Below are positions 48,217 to 58,429 of a DNA stretch of 64,000 bases, one piece after another. Source of the DNA: Diploscapter coronatus (Eukaryota > Nematoda > Chromadorea > Rhabditida > Rhabditidae); contig OZ038423.1 in NCBI GenBank assembly GCA_964036155.1, positions 48,747,249-48,811,248 on the forward strand, given 5' to 3'. Both the position numbers and the translations under genes were made by a program. Below the pieces are notes generated by a model. It was not told the origin of the DNA and ran no database searches. It saw only the letters and a program-made list of their open reading frames with translations. Each line of letters starts with the position of its first letter. Positions within the stretch are counted from its first letter, which is position 1.

Positions 48217-49877
48217 ACCGAAGGTAATGGAAAAATCCTGAAGAAAGGAAGAAAATGAAATGTTCTGGAATCTTACTGAACTTTTAAGATAAGAATCAAT
48301 TTATGCAATTTTATTGAATTTTCAACACCAACAAAAATCTACGTTTCCGAGTTCTAGAAATCATGTGATATAAATTGATTGAGAAAGGAAAAGCTCGTAA
48401 AACAATTTCCCTTTTCTCTTTCAGTATTTTGCATGTCATGAATGAGTATTCGAAATTTCTTCTAGAATATTGAATCTTGGTAAAATTTCAGGATATTTTT
48501 ATTTTTCCCCAATCTTCACTTGAAGGAACGGGAAAGGAGATCAAAAGAAACGATGATTCAGAGTTTATTGAAAATAGGAGAATTTGAGGTTGAAAATTAT
48601 AAATTTTCGAACTTTATTAGATTTGTTTGAGCTCAAAATCTCTTCAAACTATTGGTTCAAAGGTTGCTGATTTAGTATTTATTTCATTTTTCCTGTAAAT
48701 CTAATAATTCTGGTCTGCCGAAAAGTTGCTCTGTGCTATGAAAATTTGCAAATGATGCATGGTTTTACAATTTTTTAAGCCACGCCTATTTCATTCTAAT
48801 TTTCTATCAATGGATAATACAAATCGAAAATTCACTTGAAATGATGATCGTTTTACACATGCTTTTTTCGCAATTTTGCTAGTTGATTGACTAGTGTTTT
48901 TCTTCTAAGATTTGATCCAGCTGGAAGATTTTAGAAATGTTTTATCATGATTTTTCCCTACTCGATATGATAATTCTGGTCCAAAGAATGCGATTTTTAT
49001 AGCATTTCGTCGATTTTATAGTAGGGTTACTTAATCATAATTTATGTTAAATAAGTCATATTCTATCAAGGTATGAGGCGTAATAATTTCTACTTCAAAT
49101 CATAATTGAATCCCACGTTTTCAAACATGATGATCATACATAATATTTCAATCTGAATACATCATAATTCGAAAATACCTACATATTCAAATTACTACTT
49201 GTGATCTTTACTTTATGGGGTGCATAACATTTTATCATTTATTTGTTGGCTCTTTAATTGTTTTTATTGACGTTTTAGAAATTAATAAATATATAAAATT
49301 GGTTGATAAGAAATGGCAGTCTGAAAAAGTAGTTGCAAGAGTTGTTATAGCATTGAATATGAGATAGTATGGAGAAGAGTCGTTTAACTTCCGAACCCTA
49401 TGCTATTTCGCACGCTACTATGCTACGATGCAACTATTTTTCCGAATTACCGATAAAATAGTTATTAAAGATAAATGAATTGGATATAACTTAATTTATT
49501 TACTCAGCTGTAAATAGGCAATAATCGATTTTTCAGCCGAAACAAAGACAGCGAAAGATGAATGTTTCTTAGCGTGAAACTGAATAAATAAAAGTCCGAG
49601 CCATATTTTCGGCTCTCACACTTCTTTTTTCCATTGGAAGAGCACTTTTAAAATCGATTTTTGAAAATGTTTAATTCAAGTATAAATCTCTTTATAAATA
49701 ATTTTAGACCATAAATTAGTTTTCGCAGATTGGTTCAAATATTTTATAATATATCAATAACATAAATATTCCAGAATATTATCGATTCGGCTACCTACCA
49801 GCTATCAATCGTCACTGCAAATAATCGATTGATTTGATAACACTCGGCTCCAACTCATTTCCCTGTTTTGCATAATC
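48217..49877. other. Intergenic between the two EF-hand genes
   Basis: Contains the 3' end of the first gene and the promoter of the second. AATAAA-type signals occur at about 49281 and 49584. No other exon or clear repeat is seen. Confidence 0.55.
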
Positions 49878-50526
49878 ATGCACCTATTTTTTACTTCGAT
49901 ATTCATATTGCAAGGTGATCTTTTTTGTTTGTTGTTTATTTCGTCGATTTATGACCTTTTAGTATTTTTTAGCATATTTCGTAGTCCCTATTCAACTTAC
50001 AAACCCTCAATTCGCCGCCAACGAAGAAGTTAATAATGAAGTGTAGGGTTTTCGTTTGAGTCTTTCTCTCGCAATAACTAATTCAGACATATCAAGCAAC
50101 ATTTGGAAAATAAAATCGACGTTGAAAAGTTGACTGAAGAGCAGAGGAGGTAATATATTTTTTATTTTCAAAAATTTCTCAAATTTAACAAATTGAGAAG
50201 ACTTATAACGAAAAAATCTCTGCCTAAAAGGGAATAATAAGGCGGAATTTTCAGGTTCCACTACTTTTCAATGAATGATCTCGACAAGGACGGTCGGATT
50301 GATGGAATTGAAATTATGAAGGCGCTTACTCACGATCACGAGCAAGGAACTGGTAATTTGGTGCTGATTTTTCTTTTTTTTATATAATTATTTTTTATGT
50401 CCCGGAATCGCGGTATCCGACGAGGAGGGTATGATAGCGATGATTGATAATGTTCTACAAGATATGGATTTGAACGGCGATGGATTCATCGATTATGCTG
50501 AGTACAGCAGGAAACGAGGGAACTAG
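49878..50526 (+). CDS. Shorter tandem paralogue of the MCFD2-like gene
   Basis: Five exons (49878-49914, 49985-50042, 50087-50149, 50255-50360 and 50425-50526) give 121 aa. A short hydrophobic start (MHLFFTSIFILQ) is followed by HIKQHLEN, then HYFSMNDLDKDGRIDGIE and [15 protein letters not shown], the same two EF-hands as the upstream gene. The Gln-rich segment and the C-terminal extension are missing. The last intron is uncertain: a weak donor TTG|gtgctg with acceptor GACGAG is in phase. A stronger-looking donor 9 bases earlier finds no in-phase AG. AATAAA lies at 50569. The signal peptide is short, so secretion is likely but not sure. Confidence 0.75.
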
Positions 50527-51423
50527 ATTCACGATTCTAATTGCGTGTTAGTGTTGTTTTGTTAGGGTAATAAATTTTGGTTTGAATATTAATTGGTGTT
50601 TATTTTTGTTAATTACAAAAACCTATTTGCTGACATATTATTTTCCGACTGCGTAACGTTATCCAAAAAAACTGAAAAATATGCATGAATAGATAAAATT
50701 GTGGGTTCAGGAGTGAAATATATGAAAACATTTCAAGCTTTGTGAGGAATAACCATTTTTGCTCATATAATGTTTGGTGGATAAAGACGTAGCAAGAGTA
50801 TATCCTTATCCACCAAAAACTTCGATGGATAAGGATACACACTCGTTTCAGCGTTTCAAAGACGATTAAGACAGCAAAACTTGTGATCGGAAATGAATCT
50901 GCGAAATATTTACAAAATCATTTCTCAATTTTACAGTTTGTCAAATAATTTGTAATCAAAGCAGAACCAATTGCATGGCGGATTTAAATGATCCATACAG
51001 ATCAGCATTATAGAAAGCTACATCTAAAAGGGTACTTATATCTGTCACCGATTTTTCATGGCTAAGATTTGTAAATGTCATGAAATTTTGTTAGTATTTG
51101 AATAGGTTAAAGAAATTTTGTGACGTATTCAAAGAGCTTTCGTTTGCATAAATTTGTAAAACTATTTGAACAACTTTAATGAAAGGGAGATTTTATAATA
51201 GTTAGTGCAACCATATGTTGGCAACAGCGCATTGTCAACCTCGTTTATTCATTGCATTATCAAAGCATATAGATTAGTTTATTCATCCAGAACCTATGCA
51301 CTCATTAGCCGCTTCCCGCACATTCTTGATTTGGATTTGGAAGAACTCTGCCAGACGTCACTACGTGCGAATCCGAAACATTGTTGGTGATCTTGACCCC
51401 AAATAGCTTGCCCAACTTTTCTA
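50527..51423. other. Intergenic, no gene seen
   Basis: Convergent 3' flanks of the EF-hand and Str genes. Nothing beyond chance open frames. Confidence 0.6.
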
Positions 51424-53130
51424 TCAATGTCTAAATTTTTTCATACAATTTTTTATAAACGACTTCTTTACCATTCTAAAATCCTTGACAAAGTATAAAA
51501 TAGCTAGAGAGTCCGCCACTGGGAAGTACATTAATGCACTCATCATTAAGCCGTTGCTTAGCCTAAAAACTTTGATTATCGAATAACGTCCTTCAAACTG
51601 AAAAAAGCGAACCATTCGAACGACATTTGAAATACGGGGGCTACAAAATTAATCCAGCATGGAATATACGAGAAGAATAATGGTATGAATGTCTAAAAGT
51701 CCGTTAAGATTATTTACTGCTAAATGCCCAAAATAAGTAATCTCTGCTTCTTATTTTTAATCAATTTCTATGTGCAACTTCATTTGTCCATATATCAGAA
51801 GATAATTGAATTATCCGACCTGAACCAAAAGAGCGGTAAATAGCTGGCGTTGAAGCGCTCGTGTTTGGTCACTAAGCATATTGCTGAATTTATTGAGATT
51901 TTTATGAACTTGATAGCCGCAAAATAGAATAGTATCCAGTGTAAACATCTGCAAACACGGTTAGATTGGAATAATGCAGCTTTGTTTGAGAAAGGAAATG
52001 AATAATCGTACAGAACACTTACCTCTATGAGAAATAGATTGATACAGCCGAGACTATCACGCCAGTTGATATCGTACGAGCCATCTTCCCTGGTCGTCTA
52101 AAGTTCGAAATGTTTTAGCTTCAAAAATCGAAATGAGAAATTTACATAATACAATGGTCCAATAAACCCCAAATCTCTCGATGAAATATTGAACAACTTC
52201 TGTAAGCCATCATTAGTTACGTCGTAAATCTAAATATGAATCTTTTTAGCAAATATTCGTAAAAGTTAACCTCTTCAGTTGGGTACATTGTAAACCACAC
52301 GGTTAGACCATAATCAAGTGCCAATGTAGCTACTGCTATGAACCAAATGATTGCATACTTTCTCGTAAATAGAAACATGAATCTGACGCTAAATTGCGAG
52401 GATCAATTTCCACAACTATTGCACTTTTTGAATAATACATGAAGATTTTATGGAATTGCCAAAATCTCTGATAAAACCTACTGGCATGTCGAAATATAGC
52501 GATAGACGAAATGCACTGCCAAAATCGTGAATGAAATCGAGAAGAACGTGCAAAATAATGTGGCTCCAAAAGCGCCCCATGGAGCTGGATAAGCGAAGGG
52601 GCCACCTGCGGTTATCACGAGAAAGCAAGCACCCACGAAATGGATAGCCTGTTTTTATAAAACTCTTGACTTAATTATTTGAATGGAATATTAAAACACA
52701 AATTATTGTCTCGAACTAATAATTTCTTTTTATATAATAAAATATTACCCACGTATGAAAGTGTTCTTCGAAAATCACAAAACTGTATAAACTTTTCACA
52801 AATTCATATTACAGCTAGTTTACGTATCATAAGAAGCTCAAAAAGGAAGATATTTTATCGTTCAAGTTTGCGATAATTATCGTATTTCATTTTGTTATTC
52901 GAAAAAAAACGAACCGGTTTTGTCATCGCATCGATAATCGAATAGCTGATATCGAAAGAAGCGAATGACAACAAAATGTATTTGTAGCTGCCAATTTTCT
53001 GATGAGGTTTGCACAGAATCACGTAGATGAGTGCACCATTGATAGTGATCGACATGCAACAAACAATGTAAGTTTGGTAGTAATGAATTGGATTGAGGAA
53101 TAAATCGTAGTGCTTCGAGTTATTCAGCAT
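51424..53130 (-). CDS. Seven-transmembrane chemoreceptor, Str-like
   Basis: Eight exons (53130-52915, 52648-52482, 52388-52271, 52229-52146, 52097-52023, 51948-51820, 51692-51613 and 51562-51424) keep phase and give 335 aa, the typical Str length. The first helix and loop end in KIGSYKYILL, the usual K-x-G-x-YKxLLL block. FVYRYIS follows helix 3. SDQTRALQRQLFTALLVQ precedes helix 6, a strong Str/Srj signature. MYFPVADSLAILYFVKDFR closes helix 7. No stop or frameshift is needed. It should act as a G-protein-coupled receptor in chemosensory neurons. The second receptor in the window, the Srh-like gene, is of another family and 50 kb away. Confidence 0.9.
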
Positions 53131-53730
53131 CGTTGTGAATGAGCAACGTTACTTGCCTGAAATTCTACAGGATTGCTGCATAAATGTTTCCAAAGGGTGT
53201 GGTCTATAGTTGATTATTTTTCAGAGAGAAATGACTAATTGTAAGCTGCAAGATAATTGACCAACTCGATTACTATGATATTCGCTACGATAAATGAGAT
53301 TATCAGGAGTTATTTAATGACGATTTCCATTACAATTAATTACAGAATTTTCAGAAACTCTAGTTACCATATTATAGAAGTTAAAGATCTAGCTATGTGA
53401 GCATTGTAAGTAAAGCCGTAAATCATGAAGAGAGAAATTATGAGGAAAATATAATTTCAACATTTTGTATTAACTATTACTTGGAAAATTACCTTCAAAT
53501 CACATTTGTCTACAACATATCTAATGATACGTATAGTATCTTTTCTATGATTAATAAGGAAATTTATCGGTGAAAAGTGATTATATATAGAACTGCGATA
53601 AGTTCTCAGAGTAATATAGTTTGACACCATAGCTGAACACGAATAGCTTTGTCTAATGGTTTATGATTTATGACCAATTGGATCATTCGTGCTTCGCACC
53701 TCACAAGGAATACAATTGAATTATTAGGGA
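53131..53730. other. Str upstream region
   Basis: AT-rich; presumed promoter of the Str-like gene. I searched it for the missing 5' exons of the receptor fragment at 54256 and found none. Confidence 0.5.
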
Positions 53731-54110
53731 CTGATTTTTCGCACATAGGAAGGGGAAGGGTATTCTGAATGCGCTGATTAACGCTATTCTATGTTGTTTT
53801 TCCCTAATGCCTTTAATCATACTAGCTAACGCCCCAGTACCTTCTTCCGAGAAGAAGCCTGATAAAAGTTGAAGTTAACGAAAAATTCAAAAATCCTGAT
53901 TCCAATTCCGAAAATTAAAAATTTCGAATCCCATTCACTCCCTGGGATTGAACTATCAAACGAGTAAAATAGAACGAAGATTCGTCGTTTCTCATTGCAG
54001 AAAACAGTTCCAATTAAATCGCTAATTACGCCTAGTTAAGAACATTAGGAAAAACGAAATAGATAGTGTTAATCAGCGCATAAGAATACCTTCATGTGCA
54101 AAAAATCAGC
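53731..54110. mobile_element. MITE-like inverted repeat, about 380 bp
   Basis: The left arm (CTGATTTTTCGCACATAGGA, then AATGCGCTGATTAACGCTAT) is matched in reverse by the right arm (ATAGTGTTAATCAGCGCAT, then TTCATGTGCAAAAAATCAG). Arms are about 70 bp with scattered changes. No coding sequence is seen. Confidence 0.8.
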
Positions 54111-54255
54111 CAAATCGAAGGACCCCTGTTCCGTATCCTTTTGTTAGCACTTTGATTTTTCCTGGCATCCACTCTTAAGTTAAAGCGTGCTCAAAATGAA
54201 ACAAAAGTTGAGGTGTCAAACATGGATGACTTTCGACATATTATGTATTATATAG

Positions 54256-54682
54256 CAATACTTTCATGTATTCACGAACACTCGATGCATATTTGTTGTG
54301 CATAACTGTGCCACTTTCGTTTATAATTGCCAGTCCGAAACGACGTCAAGCCATTAGACGATATTTCTCGAAAATGTATGAAATTATATTATTAAAAAAT
54401 GACTGATTTCTAGATGTTAATTGCGTAATTCTTAATTCAGCTGACATGAATTTCACCATGTTGGGTTAACTTGCAAGAGCTAATTCGAATACTTTCAAGT
54501 CTCAAAATTGTTTAAATCCGACGACGATAAAGAAAACTTGCCAGCAATGTTTTTTCTTAGTTTTAATGATGAATTTCAGGAGGAACAATAGACTGAAGCC
54601 CTTGACGTCCATGATCAACGACAATAATCGTAATAATCAGATTCATTCATCATCGGATCAAAATATAGATGCAATTGCATAA
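54256..54682 (+). pseudogene. C-terminal fragment of a seven-transmembrane receptor
   Basis: Exons 54256-54375 and 54580-54682 join in phase. They encode one hydrophobic helix (LDAYLLCITVPLSFIIA), a basic SPKRRQAIRRYFSK juxtamembrane stretch and an Asn/Ser-rich tail; AATAAA overlaps the stop. This is the usual end of a nematode receptor. No earlier helices are found upstream; an inverted-repeat element occupies the space. Most likely it is a receptor truncated by insertion or deletion. A gene with long 5' introns reaching beyond the Str gene is unlikely. Confidence 0.5.
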
Positions 54683-55593
54683 TAAATGTCAAATTTCTAA
54701 CCCTAATAAATGATCTTTAAAAATATTATCTCATGAAATATGCTTGTGATGAATCTAGTTCGTAAATAAATAATTTGTAAATCTAAACAAAATAAAATGT
54801 CAGCCTTCTTTCTAGTCAATATGCCAAATTGCTACATATGATTTTATAATCAGTTTTTATACAACGGCGTAAAAACTCAATAAATCCTAATATAGCAGTT
54901 GCTCACAGAACTGCCGTTGCTGGAGATATGATCGTGATTTGATACATTTGTGCGAATGCGCACACTTTCTATGTTTTGATCTGCATCTTTTACCATGCTG
55001 TACCATCTCTGCGGCATGGTTTTCTTTTCTCTTTCACGTTTGATCTCTCGCTTGCGGAGAGAACAGAAGGCTCAGCCTCTTGGCTGGCTTGGGGTTTATT
55101 TTGCTCTTGATAATTCTTGAATAAATCCTTGGTATCTTATCAGAAACTCGGGTTTATGGGACTTCACAGTCCTTGGAATCTTTCCAGAACCGCAAATAAC
55201 CGGCTGGGTTTAGATTTTATAAGATTGCTTGTCTTTTCTAACCGCAGCCGCACAACATTTAAGAAATTAAATTATGTAAAAATCATTTAGAAAAGCAAAG
55301 AAGTATCTTATTTGGCTTGATCTTATTTCTAATTTTGATATGCAAATCTTAATAAATTATTGTTCAAATGATTGAATTGATGTACAGAATAAATAATGAT
55401 TTATTCCCATCTTGAATATTGTACAGGTAAAAATGTCCATTGATTTTTGCATGTATGCTTTTCCTATTGTCAATCGCAGAAACTGATAACGAGTTTCGCC
55501 GAGAAATTATCGATTTGACTACGAATTATGAATTTTTGTTTATTTTAAATTATTCTTCGATACATTACATACTTCTTAATGGTATTTTAAGAA
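54683..55593. other. Upstream region of the first Hsp70-like gene
   Basis: TTCTTGAA (55114) and TTCCAGAA (55182) are two-unit heat-shock-element-like cores 480 and 410 bases upstream of the start. Neither is a full three-unit site. A GC-richer hairpin-forming patch lies at 55050-55100. Confidence 0.35.
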
Positions 55594-58007
55594 ATGACGT
55601 CAACGTACATCGGTATAGATTTGGGTACAACCTATAGCTGTGTGGCGATAATGGATCAAGCTCACACTAGGCCGGACGCTATTCACAATAATTATGGTTT
55701 TAGAGCAAATCATAAAGTCATTTTATAATTTCTATTCAGGTAATTTCACAATGCCGTCAATCGTGGCCTATCCTTCGAAGAATGACACTATCTTGGTTGG
55801 CGAGTCAGCTAAGGATATGATTAGACCAATTGAAAACATCGTTTATGGTATGGCTTTGGTAGTTATAGCATTAACCTAAAGTAATGATAGAAAATTTTTT
55901 TGTCATTATTGCAGATTCCAAACGCTTCATAGGACGTCAGTGGAACGATGAATCGGTGCAGAGCGACATCAAGGATTGGCGCTTCAAAGTCGTCGATAAA
56001 AATGTTTGTGACTCTCACATTCTCCTATTTCTTTAAGTTTAGGGTAAACCACATGTGCAAATCACTCGGAATGAGAAGGAAAAGTTAATTTCCGCAGAAG
56101 AAATTTCATCCGAGATTCTGAAAGCAATGAAACTCATCGCCAAGGTAAAGGAAATTTATTCAAATTGAAAGTTTGGAAATTTCAGAATTATTTGAACGAA
56201 GATGTCACCCACGCTGTGATCACTATTCCTGCCAATTTTCGGCAGCGTCAGAAGGTAGAGACGATTAAAGCGGCTAAACTAGCCGGGCTGAACGTGCTGA
56301 AGCTAATCAACGAGCCTACAGCTGCTGCAATTGCGTACGGATTTCAGAATGAAGTCGACAAAATCGTACTGGTCTACGATTTTGGTGGAGGTTCTTTTGT
56401 TTTAAATTCTAGCCAAGAGAATGATTGCTAGGTACTTTTGATGTGTCGATTCTGAAATGCAAGGGATCGACCTATTTCAGATGCCTTGGAAATGCCGGTC
56501 ATATGCATCTTGGTAGAATTTTGCCCGAATTTTATATTTAGCGCTGATTTTCGCAGGTGGACAAGACATTGACAAAATACTCGTCGCGTACGTGATTGAG
56601 GAGCACTTGAAGACCAACCCGAAGCGATTTCGGAAGGATCACCCCTTGTACAGAAGAAGGTTGGAAGAAGTGTGTCGAAAGCAGAAAGAAGTGCTCTCGT
56701 TTAACGAAGGTCCTGTTGCCATCACGGTTAGATACCTTTGTGAACTAAAATGGATCAACACTGGACATGATTTTTAGGTAGAAATGGGCACTGAAGATTC
56801 GGACGTCATCGATGTGAAGTTGACTAGGAAAAAATTCAACGAACTCATTCTGAAAACGGTGAAGGGGACGTTGGACTACGTTGACAAGGCGATGATGCGT
56901 GCTAGTCTCGACGTAAATGACATTGATCAAGTCGTGAGTTAGAAGATTTGTAACTCGATGAAATCTTGTATGATTTCAGTTGCTAGTTGGTGGCTCAACT
57001 AGAATTCCTTTAGTGCGAGAACTTCTGACCGAGAAATTCGGCAATGACAAGATCTGCGCGAAGATACATTCCGACCAGGCAGTTGCACTTGGAGCGGCGA
57101 TTGTCGCAGCGTCGTTTCAAAACGACTCTTCAGTCGAATTGACGATGCTCGAGTCGATTCCTTTATCTCTCGGATACTCGATGCGAGACGACTTCTTCAA
57201 CATCGTCATTCAACGAGGTGAAACGTACCCAAATGTGGTAAGGGGACTGTTTTCCATTAATAAGGAAATTTCTCTAATATAAATAAATAAATTCAGTGGG
57301 AATCAGTATCAGGAACAAGCTATGACAACCAAACTGCGGTAGACGTCTGTTTGTACGAAGGAGAACGAATGATTTCTTCACTGAACCACAAGATCGGGGA
57401 AATTCACCTTGATTTGCAGGATAGGATGGAACGAAGAGGATATCCGATAAAGGTAGTTCCTTCTTGAACTTTGAAGAAGAAAACTTTTCGACTATCCTCC
57501 TCCAATGAAGACTTTTCAGTATATTTATGAGATTGACTCCAACGGCATTCTCAATGTGACAGTCGTTGAGCAGGCAACAGGCCACCAAGCACGACTACGG
57601 ATTCGATATGATGGCAGTGGCCATACAGAGGTGATATCTAGTAAAAAAAGTATGAAGATGCTCAGTCCGAGTCTAGGATGACGTCGAAAACATCATCTAC
57701 GAAGCAGAAAAGCACTTAAGAGAAGACAAAGATTTTGTGAAGTTATGGTGTGAAAGGCATAACTTTGAGGATAAAATCCACACCAAGAAACGTAAAGTCG
57801 AGGCGCAGTTGACGGTATTCGTTCGCATTTTGTATTTATGAAAATATATTCTTGTTTCAGGAAAGCTTGAAAGCAGAAGCCTTGAAAGTTGTCAACAAAT
57901 ATCTTCGATGGTCGAACAATCTGCCGAAACCGATTTCCCTTTACAGCAGAAAATTGGAAGAATTTAATGGCGAAATTGACAAATTCTTCAGGACTACGAC
58001 TGAATGA
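55594..58007 (+). CDS. Divergent Hsp70-like protein, array copy 1
   Basis: Thirteen exons (55594-55696, 55740-55847, 55915-56003, 56043-56144, 56186-56390, 56432-56512, 56557-56726, 56778-56933, 56980-57237, 57297-57452, 57520-57630, 57677-57814 and 57861-58007) give 607 aa. The three Hsp70 signatures are present: [25 protein letters not shown] and LLVGGSTRIPLVRELL. NEPTAAAIAYG and [11 protein letters not shown] are also seen, so the ATPase core looks usable. The interdomain linker DLLLLD of classical Hsp70 is replaced by ELTMLE before IPLSLG. The substrate domain is diverged and the C-terminus ends FFRTTTE without GGMP repeats or EEVD, so classical TPR co-chaperone docking is not expected. 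No signal peptide; a cytosolic location is likely. TTTTAAG two bases before ATG may be a spliced-leader site. Confidence 0.9.
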
Positions 58008-58040
58008 TCTAAATTATGTAGTACACATTACTTCAACATT

Positions 58041-58231
58041 GTTCAAATTGAAAGACAACCTGTAAGTGACGTAACGACGGAATGACTTGACACGAAATAA
58101 CGAAATGCAAAAATGACGGAACTCTTATCAATTTCTATTGCGTTACGTCAAATACTATACTAAAAAGTGTTGCGTCAGTTCGCGTTACGCTATTCCGTCA
58201 CTACGTCATTTACGGGTTGCAGATTGGGAAC
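58041..58231. mobile_element. MITE-like inverted repeat downstream of Hsp70 copy 1
   Basis: CTGTAAGTGACGTAACGACG with GGAAT at the left is mirrored by ATTCC with GTCACTACGTCATTTACGG at the right. Flanking bases (GTTCAAATTG and AGATTGGGAAC) extend the pairing. It lies 34 bases after the stop, so the transcript may end inside it. Confidence 0.8.
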
Positions 58232-58429
58232 ATTTTGCAATCTGATGATAAGCCTTTTTTCATAATTCATTTTCTGAAAATACATAACTTATTTGCTAAC
58301 ATTTGTAAGAATTGGTAATAGAATGTTGTGATCAAGCTGTCATACTTTTCGTATTCAATTGCTAGTTATCAGTATGCGTATTTGCTCCTTCGTTATCAAA
58401 AACGAGTTTAGATCGACCGCGGAATTCTC

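Noticed and set aside
50361..50424. Non-canonical (non-AG) acceptor in the short EF-hand gene
   Set aside because: A GT-AG solution in phase exists with donor gtgctg and acceptor GACGAG, so no unusual splicing is required.
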